Source: Chitinispirillales bacterium
GTDB lineage: Bacteria; Fibrobacterota; Chitinivibrionia; Chitinivibrionales; Chitinispirillaceae
NCBI GenBank assembly: GCA_031254105.1
Contig: JAIRVB010000039.1
Location: 62,001 to 126,000, forward strand
Length of the DNA: 64,000 bases
Direction of reading: 5' to 3'
In this document: one piece after another, positions 26,529 to 35,785 of the stretch
Numbering within the stretch: the stretch's first letter is position 1
Layout: each line of letters begins with the position of its first letter
Notes under the pieces: model-generated
Databases searched by the model: none
Told to the model about the DNA's origin: nothing
Seen by the model: only the letters and a program-made list of their open reading frames with translations
Position numbers and translations under genes: made by a program

Positions 26529-27581
26529 TTAAATCGGGTATTTCCCAACCGGAAATGGATTTGAATAGATCCACGCGCTTGAGCGTTTGTAAACTTCTAT
26601 TCTGTATACCCCGGGTTTGGCAATGGGCCATTGAGCTTTATTTGTAAATATTTCCTGTATGGTGCTGCCGTTGCGCAGCAGACGGATTTTTGCTTTGTGC
26701 GGCAGATTTACGTTGATAGTTGACGGTGGGTTTATGGCAGCGGACGGATATCCCGGATATTCTAACCTGCCATTTTCGTTTTGCAGAAAAATTTGAGTTC
26801 CGCGGGCATCTCCCAGACGAAAATTGCTGATGAACCCTTTTCCGTCCTTAAGAGCGCGCAATACCGCTTCACGCATCTTTGTCTCATCACCGCAGGCCGG
26901 TTTCTCAACAAAAAGATGAGTACGTATCCCTTTGAGTTCTACTTTGATGGGAAATACACGGTAGCAGAAAGGGCCGATGGAAAACAGCTTACGGCTGTGA
27001 GCGTCAACCCCGCCTATTCCGCTTATAAAGCCGACGCGGTTCAGCTCATCCCATCTGTTAAGAAGCTCCTGATCCACATTGCCAAGAAAACGCCTCGGGT
27101 AAAACAGCCTCGTAACGCTTTGCCAACCGCGCAGCTGCTCCATCCAGTCCGACATCTGATTCCACAATTCTATACCGTCAAACCCTTTAACATCCCACCG
27201 TGTCCAAGGGTAGGGGGGCAGTTTTCTTATATAGTCGCGCTTTTCTGCCGGATGAGCCAAAAAACCTATTCCGCCCATTTTTTTTATCTGATTAATATAC
27301 TTTTGGGGGTCTGTCATATTTTTAGCTGTCTCATTTGTCCCAAACGCCAGATAATGGTTAAGGTTGCGCTCGTCATTGTGTTCATACCCGACAATCACAA
27401 AAACGCCCTCACGCAGTCCCTGATAACCCTCGCTGAGTCCTTTGAGGTTCATATGGTCTGTCACGCAAACATAGTCAAGCCCCGCCTCCGCGGCAGTCTT
27501 TATTAGCGTGGGATAATCACAATCACCATCAGAAAAAGTGGTGTGAAGATGTATGCACCCGCATATCTCTTTGAGCGCCAT
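26529..27581 (-). CDS. PHP-domain metal-dependent phosphoesterase
   Basis: 350 residues. The PHP signature residues are clear: IHLHTTFSDG (HxH) near residue 10, CVTDHMNL near 40, GYEHN near 65, FLAHPAE near 104 and GGVDAHS near 215. These coordinate a trinuclear metal site for phosphate-ester hydrolysis. Unlike short PHP phosphatases it has about 110 extra C-terminal residues of beta character (INVNLPHKAKIRLLRNG), probably a separate small domain. Last gene of a long minus-strand set starting at glyS. Confidence 0.85.
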   Translation of the reverse strand: MALKEICGCIHLHTTFSDGDCDYPTLIKTAAEAGLDYVCVTDHMNLKGLSEGYQGLREGVFVIVGYEHNDERNLNHYLAFGTNETAKNMTDPQKYINQIKKMGGIGFLAHPAEKRDYIRKLPPYPWTRWDVKGFDGIELWNQMSDWMEQLRGWQSVTRLFYPRRFLGNVDQELLNRWDELNRVGFISGIGGVDAHSRKLFSIGPFCYRVFPIKVELKGIRTHLFVEKPACGDETKMREAVLRALKDGKGFISNFRLGDARGTQIFLQNENGRLEYPGYPSAAINPPSTINVNLPHKAKIRLLRNGSTIQEIFTNKAQWPIAKPGVYRIEVYKRSSAWIYSNPFPVGKYPI

Positions 27582-27652
27582 GTTTAGTAAGCTTTCATTT
27601 TTGCGTGAGCGTTAACGGTTTTAGATCAGCGGAATCGTAATAATATAGTAAA

Positions 27653-28357
27653 TTAAGATTTTTGTCTTTTGGGTTTCAAGTTTTTTGGAGGTTTAACGGT
27701 TGGTACGTTGTTCCATAAAAAAGCGCAATACCCGCTTACCCTGCATTCACTGCACTTAGGCTTTACAGGCAAACACGTATGCTGCCCATAGGAAACAAAA
27801 TATGAATTAAACGTGATCCAGAACTTTACCGGTAAAGTACGCCTCAGTTCCATCTCCGTTTCAAATGGGGTGCTTGTCTTTAAATAGCCAAGGCGGTTGA
27901 AAATCCTGTGTACATGTATGTCAACGCAAACGGCTGGTTTTTTGAAAGCTACGGCAACGACAAGGTTTGCTGTTTTGCGCCCGACTCCGGGGAGTTTGGT
28001 CAGTTCATCGACGTCAGCCGGAATCTTTCCGCCAAAATGTTTTTCAAGTACAAGCGGCAATTCTTTTAAATGACGCGCTTTCATCCTGTAAAATCCAACT
28101 GGAAAAATTAACTTTTGCAATTTATCTTCAGAAATATTTTTTAGGTCTCGCGGATTTTTCACACTCTCAAAAAGTCTTTTTGCGGCGGCGGCGGTAGTTT
28201 CATCTTTCGTACGTGCGCTCAGGATTGTGGTTATAAGTACCTTAAAGGGATCTTTTGTTTGAATTTCTATAAGGTCAACCACAGGGGTACGGTTAATTTT
28301 AAATTCCTGCGCAAAAACTTTGTAGACGAGCTCTATCTGCGGACTTCCAATCTCCAC
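27653..28357 (-). CDS. nth: Endonuclease III (DNA glycosylase/AP lyase)
   Basis: 234 residues. It removes oxidised pyrimidines and cleaves AP sites in base excision repair. The helix-hairpin-helix LPGVGRKTANLVV carries the catalytic Lys, VDIHVHRIFNRLG the catalytic Asp, and the C-terminal Cys pattern CLPVKPKCSECRVSGYC (C-x6-C-x2-C-x5-C) binds the [4Fe-4S] cluster. The start lies 25 bases after the outer-membrane protein gene, in the same operon. Confidence 0.96.
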   Translation of the reverse strand: MEIGSPQIELVYKVFAQEFKINRTPVVDLIEIQTKDPFKVLITTILSARTKDETTAAAAKRLFESVKNPRDLKNISEDKLQKLIFPVGFYRMKARHLKELPLVLEKHFGGKIPADVDELTKLPGVGRKTANLVVAVAFKKPAVCVDIHVHRIFNRLGYLKTSTPFETEMELRRTLPVKFWITFNSYFVSYGQHTCLPVKPKCSECRVSGYCAFLWNNVPTVKPPKNLKPKRQKS

Positions 28358-28382
28358 TGCTTAACTCCTGTACACTTGTCTT

Positions 28383-29531
28383 TTATTCTGTCCGGTCTTC
28401 TATTTTCGAATTATGCGTTATTATTTCCGCGCCGGTATTTCTTATTGATCTGAGTAAAGTCACTCTTAGTTCAATTTTACTTTGAAGAAATGATAAATTC
28501 TTATCACTTTCATTTTCAGCTGTAAAAATTTTACTTTTAGCTATTCGTGAACCTTTATTATAAAAGAGCGCGTTGTACGAACCGCCGTAAAAAAGTCCCG
28601 TCTCAAGCCCTCCTTTGTCGGAGTAGCGTTTGAGAGTTGTAAACCCCAACCGCCATGAAAGCGAGCTTCCGTTTGCTGATATATATGAAAACTTTTCCCT
28701 TACGCTGTCTGCGACAGAGTGTATTCTCTCATCATTTTTTGGGACAGATGTTTTAACGCTCCCGTTTCGTTTAAAGAAGTTTAACGGGCTTGCGGCAAGA
28801 TATAAAGAAAAAAGTGTTTTTTGCGACCCATCGATACTGAAAAAAGCGGGTGAGATTGCTTTTTGATAACCGGCTTCAAGCGAGAGAGAGTAAAAATGCA
28901 GTTTTTCATCTATGTTGACTCTGCGGTTAAGAGTGTCGAGATAAGGGAAAATCATAGATTGAAACTGTTTGCTTGTGTAGAAAAATGAGAGTCCCAGAGT
29001 AGCGATGCGGTCATTTTTAATATTATAGACGCTCAGGTTTACAGGCAGAATAACGTTAAACTCCTCAGGAGAGTTGGTAATGGTGTATCTTAGCGCCGCG
29101 GTATCGCCTGTAAGCTCATTTTTGCCGAAATCTATCGGTATTCCCATATGTACTATGGAGTCAGGCAGAGAATTTTTCCACATTGTGAACAGCGGAATGC
29201 TTCCGATTGACATACCCGCTCCAACTCCCAGAAGCGTTTCGCTTCCCTTAAATTTACTTTCCCGGGTTCTGAGTTCTGAGTTCTGAGTCATATTTAAAAG
29301 CGCATTGTCTGCCGGCGGTATAATAAGCGCCGCGCAAGTATCATTATCTTCAGATTCATTGAGAGCGCTTTGCCGCTCATCGAGTTCATCATCAGGTATC
29401 GAACCATCTGAGTTTGAGTGCGCGCCCCAAGCTTCATTTGTTACCGCTGAGGCTTTTGTATCGCTATTTTCAGCAAAAACAATTGTACAAAGAATAAGCA
29501 GAATGCCAGTAAAAAAAATATGATTTTTCAT
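28383..29531 (-). CDS. Probable outer-membrane protein of unknown function
   Basis: 382 residues with a signal peptide (IFFTGILLILCTIVFAENSD). The body has alternating amphipathic strands (ILPVNLSVYNIKNDRIATLG; FYSLSLEAGYQKAIS; GGLETGLFYGGSYNALFY), like a beta-barrel. A short insert TQNSELRTRESK near residue 83 is encoded by the CTCAGAA-type DNA repeat that also forms the tails of two other proteins in this window. It overlaps the phosphatase gene by four bases (29528-29531). No family recognised. Confidence 0.7.
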   Translation of the reverse strand: MKNHIFFTGILLILCTIVFAENSDTKASAVTNEAWGAHSNSDGSIPDDELDERQSALNESEDNDTCAALIIPPADNALLNMTQNSELRTRESKFKGSETLLGVGAGMSIGSIPLFTMWKNSLPDSIVHMGIPIDFGKNELTGDTAALRYTITNSPEEFNVILPVNLSVYNIKNDRIATLGLSFFYTSKQFQSMIFPYLDTLNRRVNIDEKLHFYSLSLEAGYQKAISPAFFSIDGSQKTLFSLYLAASPLNFFKRNGSVKTSVPKNDERIHSVADSVREKFSYISANGSSLSWRLGFTTLKRYSDKGGLETGLFYGGSYNALFYNKGSRIAKSKIFTAENESDKNLSFLQSKIELRVTLLRSIRNTGAEIITHNSKIEDRTE

Positions 29532-30874
29532 GATGAAATTTCTTCCGCGCTGTCTGTGTTTTGTACAGTGACAGCGGTAGATTTACACTCACTATGTCCG
29601 CATATCTCAGTTATGATAAGCGTGTAATCGTCTTCATGTTTAAAATTAGTCAGTTTTTTCTTAATAGTTTGGATCTGCTCCTCAAACGGTTCGTCTGAGG
29701 TTTGCCGGATGAACAGCATAAACTGTTCATAGTCAAGAATTGCGTTTCCTTCATTCCTATTTTCGCGTACTGCGTCATAAATACCATCTGTGAACAGGAA
29801 AAAACGATCGCCGGATTCGAATTCAAACACTTTTTGTTCAAAGTCTACGTTTTCCATAATTCCAAGAAGAGTACCTTCAGCGTCTAATTTGTGAAGAGTC
29901 CCATCTTTACGCAGTACAAGTTGTATCGGATGTCCTGCCTTACTGTAGGTAAATTTGCCCTCTTCAAAATCAAAAATGCCCCAGAAACAGGTAAGATAAT
30001 TACTGGAGTGAATGTTTGCGGTAAGATCTTGATTCATGCGTACCATAAGTTCGGAAGTTGAACAGGTATTGTTAGTGTGGTGATACAGCGACATTTTAGA
30101 GAGTGTGGCAATAAGCGCCGCGGAAAAACCGTGTCCTGAAGCGTCTCCGATAAAAATACCTAATTTGTTGCCGTTTATCTGGAAAAAATCATAAATATCA
30201 CCGCCAACCTCTGTAATAGGCTGATAAGTTACATCAAGCCGCATCTCTTTGATTTGCGGTATCTGGGAGGGGAGTAATCCAAGCTGAATCTGGCGAGCGA
30301 TCTTTAGATCGGCCACAGTGTTCCGCCTCATTGTTCTGAGCTTGCCGACTATGGCGTTTAGAAACCTGTTTTTGTGCTCCAAATTGTTTTTGAGATTTTC
30401 AAGCATGGTAATGTCGCGGATATGTTCAATAATACAGACTTCCGTAGAGTTGCAGTAAGGCATTTCGTAGGGGGAAAATGTGATGGAAATGTTTCCCGCG
30501 CCGTCTGGATGCGGTGAGAAATCTATACGCTGGACAATGGCAAGTTTTATCGTATTATTAAGTTTGCAGTCATCACATGGTGAGGTGCGGTTTCTTAGCA
30601 AAGCGTAACAAAAAGCTCCTATGGATGCTTTAAAAGTGCGGCCTGTCATAGCGGTATAAGCTTTATTTACGCGTTTTACTCTGAAATCTTCGGAGATAAC
30701 AGCGAGAGGTTCATCCACTGCGTCAAGCATGGACTGCAGGTTAATTTTGCTTTTGTAAATAAGATGCATCGGAAATCTGCGGTATACCAGAAGAATTACT
30801 ATCATGGTAACAGCCGCGATAATAAGCAGCACATAAATAGACATGCTTGGCTCAAAGGAGAAACCTAAACGCAT
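29528..30874 (-). CDS. PAS-SpoIIE (PP2C) serine phosphatase
   Basis: 448 residues. An N-terminal transmembrane helix (YVLLIIAAVTMIVILLVY) is followed by a PAS domain (MLDAVDEPLAVISEDFRVKR) containing a CDDC pair, a coiled-coil linker, and a SpoIIE/RsbU-type PP2C domain with GGDIYDFF, IGDASGHG, LFTDGIYDA and HEDDYTLI as metal ligands. Such enzymes dephosphorylate STAS-domain proteins in partner-switching regulation; a STAS gene lies at 43892. The ATG at 30874 follows AGGAG inside the end of tsaB, a 10-base overlap. Confidence 0.9.
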   Translation of the reverse strand: MRLGFSFEPSMSIYVLLIIAAVTMIVILLVYRRFPMHLIYKSKINLQSMLDAVDEPLAVISEDFRVKRVNKAYTAMTGRTFKASIGAFCYALLRNRTSPCDDCKLNNTIKLAIVQRIDFSPHPDGAGNISITFSPYEMPYCNSTEVCIIEHIRDITMLENLKNNLEHKNRFLNAIVGKLRTMRRNTVADLKIARQIQLGLLPSQIPQIKEMRLDVTYQPITEVGGDIYDFFQINGNKLGIFIGDASGHGFSAALIATLSKMSLYHHTNNTCSTSELMVRMNQDLTANIHSSNYLTCFWGIFDFEEGKFTYSKAGHPIQLVLRKDGTLHKLDAEGTLLGIMENVDFEQKVFEFESGDRFFLFTDGIYDAVRENRNEGNAILDYEQFMLFIRQTSDEPFEEQIQTIKKKLTNFKHEDDYTLIITEICGHSECKSTAVTVQNTDSAEEISS

Positions 30875-31557
30875 AGTTTCTCCTGAGCTGCCGACATTTG
30901 TAAGTAATTCGGAACCACCTCGCTGCCTCTCTTCCAGAGAGATTTTTCATCAAGTCTGTAAAAACCCAGAACCGCGCATGATACAGCCCGCTGAAGAGAG
31001 TTTTTTGATACATCAATAATTTCCGTTTTACCATCGAACCGGCCGAATACTGTACTTCGTGTATATCCCATTGTGTCGGTTACAAGAAGATCATCACCTT
31101 TCAGTTCGTTTATAAGCTCTTCGGGGGCGGAGAGCCTGTCCTCAGTGAGGCGGCTGATAATTCCTTTACTGCAGATAAAACTGCTCCAGTGTATCCGGCC
31201 TTGTCTGGCGTCAAGAGCGGTGAAAACTCTTCTTTGGGTATGGCAGTTAACCGCGTGAGCCAGTACCATAAGTGAGGAGAGTGGCAATACTTTAACATCG
31301 CTATTTAGGGATAAGCCTTTAACGAATGATAATCCGATGCGAAGTCCTGTAAATGACCCCGGACCCGCGGATACCGCTATGCGGTTGATTTGGGAGATGT
31401 TTACGCCAGCCAGGTCAAGCGTGGTTTTAACAGCTTGAGTTATATGCTCCGCGTGGGAATTAGCTACATAACGGCATACGGATGAGAGGGGAGAGCCGTA
31501 TGCGGCCACACTTACTCCCAAATCTGCGGATGAAGTGTCTATCCCCATAATAATCAC
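30865..31557 (-). CDS. tsaB: tRNA threonylcarbamoyladenosine biosynthesis protein TsaB
   Basis: 230 residues of the ASKHA-like TsaB family, the non-catalytic partner of TsaD in making t6A37 on ANN-decoding tRNAs. The N-terminus (IMGIDTSSADLGVSV) and AVSAGPGSFTGLRIGLSFVKGL near residues 63-84 are diagnostic. The C-terminal half is variable, as usual. It sits between ddl and the PP2C gene in the minus-strand operon; tsaD is not in the window. Confidence 0.94.
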   Translation of the reverse strand: MIIMGIDTSSADLGVSVAAYGSPLSSVCRYVANSHAEHITQAVKTTLDLAGVNISQINRIAVSAGPGSFTGLRIGLSFVKGLSLNSDVKVLPLSSLMVLAHAVNCHTQRRVFTALDARQGRIHWSSFICSKGIISRLTEDRLSAPEELINELKGDDLLVTDTMGYTRSTVFGRFDGKTEIIDVSKNSLQRAVSCAVLGFYRLDEKSLWKRGSEVVPNYLQMSAAQEKLCV

Positions 31558-31571
31558 TATAATGCGCCTCC

Positions 31572-32606
31572 TCAGCGGTTGCTTTTCAGTGCGGCTGAGA
31601 TAAGAATGTCAAGAAGTTCCGGGTATGTTCCGCCGATAGCTTTAAAAGCTTTTGGCAGAAGGGAAGTAGCGGTCATTCCCGGAAGCGTATTTGTTTCTAA
31701 AATGTAGAGTTTTGAATCGCTGTAAATCATGTCGGTTCTTGAGACTCCGGAACATCCAAGGATCTGATGAGCTTCTTTTGCGGCCAGCTCAACCTTTTTT
31801 AAAAGTTCTTCAGATTGAGGAGCGGGCACAAGCTCAGTTGAGGCGCCTTTTGTATATTTGGCGTCGTAATCGAAAAATTCCGAACTGACAGGACGTATTT
31901 CTACCGGCGGCAACGGCTTTAGCGTCCCATCAGTCATCTCTATCACTCCGCAGGAAAACTCTATCCCCTTAACTTCCGTTTCAATTAAAATATCAGCTGC
32001 TTCACGCTGAAGCTCCACAAGCAACGCTTCAAGTTCACTCCTGTTTTTAGCTCTTCCCATCAGGCGGCTTGAGCCTGATTGAGGGCATTTTACAAAGCAG
32101 GGAAAACCGTGTTTTTCTATGACGCTGTCAACTGTTACCTTGGGATTGTTTACTCCAAAAATAGAATAAGGAGGAACATCTAATCCATGAAGAGCGTAAA
32201 GAAATTTGGAGGTGATCTTGTTCATCGCCACAGCGCTTGAGTAGACTCCTGATCCATAATAGGGGATAGAAAGCGTTTCAAGATATCCTTGAATAATACC
32301 GTCTTCCCCAAACTCACCGTGCAGGGCCAGAAACGCAACGTCGCAATCATCCCACACCTGCGCACAGTTAGCCGGAGCAAACGGCCCATTAAACGATCCA
32401 TGCGGATTAGCTATTGTTTGAGCGTCGGGCAAGGTCTCTTTTACGTCCATATAGTAGAACTTTTTATCCTTAGTGACTACTACTGCGCGTAAATCATATT
32501 TATTTTGATCAAGATTAGAAAGCGCCTGCAGACCGGAGTTGAGTGAAACCTCATACTCCGCTGATGGCCCGCCCATACATACGTTTACTCTCATTTTGCC
32601 ACTCAT
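31572..32606 (-). CDS. ddl: D-alanine--D-alanine ligase
   Basis: 344 residues. An ATP-grasp enzyme that joins two D-alanines for peptidoglycan synthesis. Visible motifs: [17 protein letters not shown] (substrate/ATP loop), [50 protein letters not shown], and the metal-binding end [11 protein letters not shown]...[19 protein letters not shown]. Its start overlaps the glyS stop by four bases. Confidence 0.96.
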   Translation of the reverse strand: MSGKMRVNVCMGGPSAEYEVSLNSGLQALSNLDQNKYDLRAVVVTKDKKFYYMDVKETLPDAQTIANPHGSFNGPFAPANCAQVWDDCDVAFLALHGEFGEDGIIQGYLETLSIPYYGSGVYSSAVAMNKITSKFLYALHGLDVPPYSIFGVNNPKVTVDSVIEKHGFPCFVKCPQSGSSRLMGRAKNRSELEALLVELQREAADILIETEVKGIEFSCGVIEMTDGTLKPLPPVEIRPVSSEFFDYDAKYTKGASTELVPAPQSEELLKKVELAAKEAHQILGCSGVSRTDMIYSDSKLYILETNTLPGMTATSLLPKAFKAIGGTYPELLDILISAALKSNR

Positions 32607-33931
32607 TTCATGGAATCTTTCATTTTCTTAGTAATCAATTCCACAATACTGCCGGCGCTGACTCGGTACTGCTCGCGGCTGTCGCGTTCTCTTACAGTTA
32701 CGGTTTGATCCTCAATGCTCTGACCGTCAACAGTAATACAGTAAGGTGTTCCGGCCTCATCCTGACGCGCGTAACGGCGGCCGATTGACGCGGTGTGGTC
32801 GTAGAATGATTTTATAGAGTTGCCAAGCAGGTCTCTGTAAATCTTCTCGCCCATTTCAGGCATTCCGTCACGTTTTACAAGAGGAAGCACCGCCGCCTTG
32901 ATAGGCGCAATTGCCGGATGAAAACGCAGCACCGTGCGCTCCTCCTTGCCTTCACCCTCAACATTGTAAGCGTCTACTAAAAACGCGAGAGTGGCTCTAT
33001 CCGCCCCAGCCGCGGGCTCTATGACATACGGGTAATAGTGCTGCTTTGTTTCTTCGTCAAAGTAGGCAAGACTCTTACCGCTGAACTGAGTATGCTGCTT
33101 CAAATCATAATCGGTACGGTTAGCTATACCTTCAAGTTCGCTCCAGCCAAAGGGGAAGAGATATTCCACATCCACGCAAGCTTTGGCGTAGTGAGCGAGC
33201 TCATCGTCAGTATGATCTCTGAGCCGCAGTTTCTCCTTCTTGATTCCATAGTCGCTGTACCATTTTAACCGCGCGTCGCGCCAGTATTCGTACCACCGCA
33301 CATCTTGATCGGGAGGTACGAAAAACTCCATTTCCATCTGCTCAAACTCACGGGTACGGTAGGTAAAGTTTCCGGGAGTGATCTCGTTACGAAATGACTT
33401 GCCAACCTGCGCGATGCCAAATGGCGGCTTGAGGCGGGAAGCCTGCTGAACATTAAGAAAGTTGACAAATATACCCTGAGCGGTTTCCGGGCGCATATAT
33501 ACAGTCGCGGATTGGTCTTCAATAGGTCCCATGAAAGTTTTGAACATCAGGTTAAACTTGCGGATATCCGTAAGCTGGCCGCCGCATTTAGGACATTTTT
33601 CCAAATTATCCAGATGATCCGCTCTGAACCGCTCGTTACATTTTTTACAGTCAACCAATGGGTCGCTGAACCCGCTTAAGTGTCCTGAGGCTTCCCAGAC
33701 TTTTGGGTGCATGAGAATAGAGGCGTCTATACCGACAATATCGCGGCGGTTTGTGACCATTGAACGCCACCAAGCTTCTTTAACATTTCTTTTAAGTTCA
33801 ACGCCAAGGGGGCCGTAGTCCCAGCAGCTATTCAGCCCGCCGTAGATTTCGCTCGACTGGAAGACAAAGCCTCTACGCTTGCTCAGGCTAACGATTGTAC
33901 TCATGAGATCTGGGGTAGCAGCCGCCATCAT
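32603..33931 (-). CDS. glyS: Glycyl-tRNA synthetase (homodimeric type)
   Basis: 442 residues of the class II alpha2 type (as in Thermus and eukaryotes), not the alpha/beta E. coli type. Seen: [21 protein letters not shown] at the start, zinc ligands CKKC...CPKCGG, motif 2 [19 protein letters not shown], motif 3 around [10 protein letters not shown], and a C-terminal anticodon-binding domain ([16 protein letters not shown]). GGAGGAG precedes ATG 33931. It heads the operon glyS-ddl-tsaB-PP2C-OMP-nth-PHP. Confidence 0.96.
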   Translation of the reverse strand: MMAAATPDLMSTIVSLSKRRGFVFQSSEIYGGLNSCWDYGPLGVELKRNVKEAWWRSMVTNRRDIVGIDASILMHPKVWEASGHLSGFSDPLVDCKKCNERFRADHLDNLEKCPKCGGQLTDIRKFNLMFKTFMGPIEDQSATVYMRPETAQGIFVNFLNVQQASRLKPPFGIAQVGKSFRNEITPGNFTYRTREFEQMEMEFFVPPDQDVRWYEYWRDARLKWYSDYGIKKEKLRLRDHTDDELAHYAKACVDVEYLFPFGWSELEGIANRTDYDLKQHTQFSGKSLAYFDEETKQHYYPYVIEPAAGADRATLAFLVDAYNVEGEGKEERTVLRFHPAIAPIKAAVLPLVKRDGMPEMGEKIYRDLLGNSIKSFYDHTASIGRRYARQDEAGTPYCITVDGQSIEDQTVTVRERDSREQYRVSAGSIVELITKKMKDSMK

Positions 33932-33984
33932 TAACTCCTCCGGAAGTTTCTTTAAATATTTATCAGCTATTTTAAGATTCTTAT

Positions 33985-34168
33985 TTTAATATAAGATACT
34001 AAAAATACGTTCAGGATTGCAGCCTGGGCAAATTGGACTTTTTTTTGAATGAAATATGGCTGCGAAAAGCTTATAAATTTTGTTTACGGTATAAATAAGC
34101 GGTTGAACGAAAAATACCTCTTTTACAGCTGCACGGGCCGATACTATGACAATAGTTTTGCCGCCTGT
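33985..34168 (+). pseudogene. Relict fragment of queA
   Basis: This segment carries pieces of the queA locus at 35727-36835 in the same order. First the leader (TTCAGGATTGCAGCCTGGGC versus TTCAGGATTGCGGCTTGGGC), then a piece like queA near 36165 (GCGAAAAGCTTATAA versus ACGAAAGGCTTATAA), then the queA 3' end (CTTTTACAGCTGCACGGGCC versus CTTTTACAGCTACGGCGATG). Large internal parts are missing. It is read as a degenerate queA copy with internal deletions, left on the other side of the dinD gene. The open frame inside it is not a real gene. Confidence 0.6.
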
Positions 34169-34252
34169 TAATAAGTCAAAATATGGCACTCGTAAATATT
34201 TATTACATAGTATTCTGTTTATTCACAGTAATACAAATTTTATCATATGTCT

Positions 34253-34280
34253 ATCATTTCCGTGACCTCGCGAAAATGAT
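34253..34280. repeat. 28-bp dinD-type palindrome, copy A
   Basis: ATCATTTCCGTGACCTCGCG then AAAATGAT: an imperfect palindrome with a CC centre, in non-coding DNA downstream of dinD. It is followed by ACATTGATTTTAAAAGAGTT, a tail shared with copies D and E. Confidence 0.75.
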
Positions 34281-34378
34281 CAGACACATTGATTTTAAAA
34301 GAGTTATCAATGTTGATAGTTTGACATGTAATTATTTGAAATATTCTTGTAGCGCAATAACTTTTTTATTATATGTCT

Positions 34379-34406
34379 ATCATTTCCGCGACCTCACGAA
34401 AATGAT
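34379..34406. repeat. 28-bp dinD-type palindrome, copy B
   Basis: ATCATTTCCGCGACCTCACG then AAAATGAT, preceded by ATATGTCT like copy A, located about 25 bases past the dinD stop codon. It may also act as the dinD 3' hairpin. Confidence 0.75.
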
Positions 34407-34430
34407 CATGTGTATAGATAATCTCCTGCA

Positions 34431-35300
34431 TTACATAATCTCTTTAGGTAATCGTTGGGTCGTTTTTTCAATAGATTCTATATCGTTTACCACGCGCCGC
34501 TCTAACTTTTTAATGTCTTGTGCCGCAGGAAGCTCTTCAGGTTTTATTCCCCGCTTTCCCAGCGTCTCACGAACGATCTTATTATTTTGTACATGTTCCT
34601 CAGTAATGGGGCGCTCACCGGATAAATCTTTTTCATTTACATTGTAGTTGGTCATTTCAGTTGCCAGGTTTTTGGCGGCAATGGTCAGCGTGGGTAAAAA
34701 ATCAGCTAACGGACGGTTCTGTTTGATACCTAAACGCTTCTTCATATCATCAGTAGTGTAGCCTCCAAACAATGCCGTATCACCCTTTGAACGAATACGC
34801 CCAAAACCCTTATCGTCAACGCCTCGTTCATAAATATTTTGAGAAAGTTGTTTCTCAGCGATTCGCAGCTTTTCTCTGGTCTCCATACGGGATAACAGTT
34901 TAATACGCTCCTCTATAAGCTCGGTTTTGCGCGTCTGAATGGCAAAATAACTCTGCGCAAAAGCGATCTCTTCTTTTTTGGGATCACCGTTTTGCGCTAT
35001 CAGATAACAGGCATATCGGGTGAGCATAATGTCAAATATTTCACGCTTCGCGCTTTTTCCTATGTCTATCATTTTCGTGACCTCACGAAAATGGTCGTTG
35101 ACGCTAATATTCTGCGTTTTGCAGGAATCTACCGCACGGTTAACGGCAATAATGAAGTTCTCCCAGCGGGTATATCCCAATAAAGTTTGAAGATCGCGCG
35201 CAAACCACACTTCGATTTTCTCACCGCTCTTTTTGGCATTAATGAGTTGCACAGTTTTATCAAAAGCGGACTGGTATTGTATAATACGCTGTTTATCCAT
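34431..35300 (-). CDS. dinD: DNA-damage-inducible protein D (DinD) family
   Basis: 289 residues. The ATG at 35300 is chosen because AGAAAGGAG lies 8 bases upstream. The family is recognised from EVWFARDLQTLLGYTRWENF, a Bro-N-like domain, and from NDHFREVTKMIDIGKSAKRE, ITRYACYLIAQNGDPKK-type text and QSYFAIQTRK. In E. coli DinD is LexA-controlled and inhibits RecA-mediated strand exchange. The codons for DHFREVTKMID themselves form one copy of a 28-bp palindrome (35068-35095) repeated around the gene. No obvious LexA box is seen. Flanked by queA-derived DNA, it looks like an inserted module. Confidence 0.88.
   Translation of the reverse strand: MDKQRIIQYQSAFDKTVQLINAKKSGEKIEVWFARDLQTLLGYTRWENFIIAVNRAVDSCKTQNISVNDHFREVTKMIDIGKSAKREIFDIMLTRYACYLIAQNGDPKKEEIAFAQSYFAIQTRKTELIEERIKLLSRMETREKLRIAEKQLSQNIYERGVDDKGFGRIRSKGDTALFGGYTTDDMKKRLGIKQNRPLADFLPTLTIAAKNLATEMTNYNVNEKDLSGERPITEEHVQNNKIVRETLGKRGIKPEELPAAQDIKKLERRVVNDIESIEKTTQRLPKEIM
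35068..35095. repeat. 28-bp palindrome, copy C, inside dinD
   Basis: ATCATTTTCGTGACCTCACG then AAAATGGT, a nearly perfect palindrome (one mismatch in 13 base pairs). On the minus strand it encodes the conserved DinD motif DHFREVTKMID. Confidence 0.8.
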
Positions 35301-35327
35301 ATTGTATGGCTCCTTTCTCATGTGTCT

Positions 35328-35355
35328 ATCAATTTCGTAAACTCACGAAAATGAT
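35328..35355. repeat. 28-bp palindrome, copy D, dinD leader
   Basis: ATCAATTTCGTAAACTCACG then AAAATGAT, about 28 bases upstream of the dinD start. One arm carries the A-for-T change that copy E has on both arms. The tail CAATGTATTGATTTTAAACA follows. Confidence 0.75.
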
Positions 35356-35487
35356 CAATGTATTGATTTTAAACAAATTATAAGAATGTATAATTGCGAA
35401 AAGGTACTAACAAAAAACACCTTATGTCAACTATATTGTATAACGCGCCGCTTGCTTGCGTTGTAATTATTCCTTTCTTACATGTCT

Positions 35488-35515
35488 ATCAATTTCGTAA
35501 ACTCACGAAATTGAT
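35488..35515. repeat. 28-bp palindrome, copy E, upstream of dinD
   Basis: ATCAATTTCGT-AAACTC-ACGAAATTGAT: 11 perfect base pairs around a six-base centre, with compensating changes in both arms relative to copies A-C. The surrounding 120 bases duplicate those of copy D (tail CAATGTGTTGATTTTAAGCA; further on ATGTCAACTAT). Confidence 0.78.
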
Positions 35516-35785
35516 CAATGTGTTGATTTTAAGCAAGTTATGGAAATACGACATTGCGAAATGGCACTAAGCAAAAAAACCTCATGTCAACTATTGACTT
35601 AAAAGACGGTATCTTCAGTAAATGAGAAATGAGAGCAAAAAATCAGAAAATAGCGGGAAAGCGCATCTGTAGTGTATCATAATAATATGTTATAACGAAT
35701 ATTTATATATTTTGCATAACATCTGATAAGATGATAAAAATACATTCAGGATTGCGGCTTGGGCAATCTTGACTTATTTTTAAAT

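Larger units (their letters stand above)
35310..35605. repeat. Tandem duplication upstream of dinD
   Basis: Two imperfect units of about 125-160 bases, roughly 35313-35435 and 35470-35595. Each has CCTTTCT, GTCTATCAATTTCGTAAACT, GATCAATGT, TTGATTTTAA, a GCGAAA..G.ACTAA word, and CTTATGTCAACTAT or CTCATGTCAACTAT. Nothing else is seen between 35605 and 35786 apart from the queA leader. Confidence 0.7.

Noticed and set aside
26781-27506. 241-codon plus-strand frame opposite the PHP gene
   Set aside because: Long, but antisense to a gene with complete PHP metal motifs; composition is typical of a shadow frame.
33986-34189. Small genes in the spacer between glyS and dinD
   Set aside because: The open frames are by-products of the queA relict and palindromic repeats.
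34245-35520. CRISPR array around dinD
   Set aside because: The repeats are unevenly spaced, palindromic, partly coding, and there are no unique spacers of constant length or cas genes.
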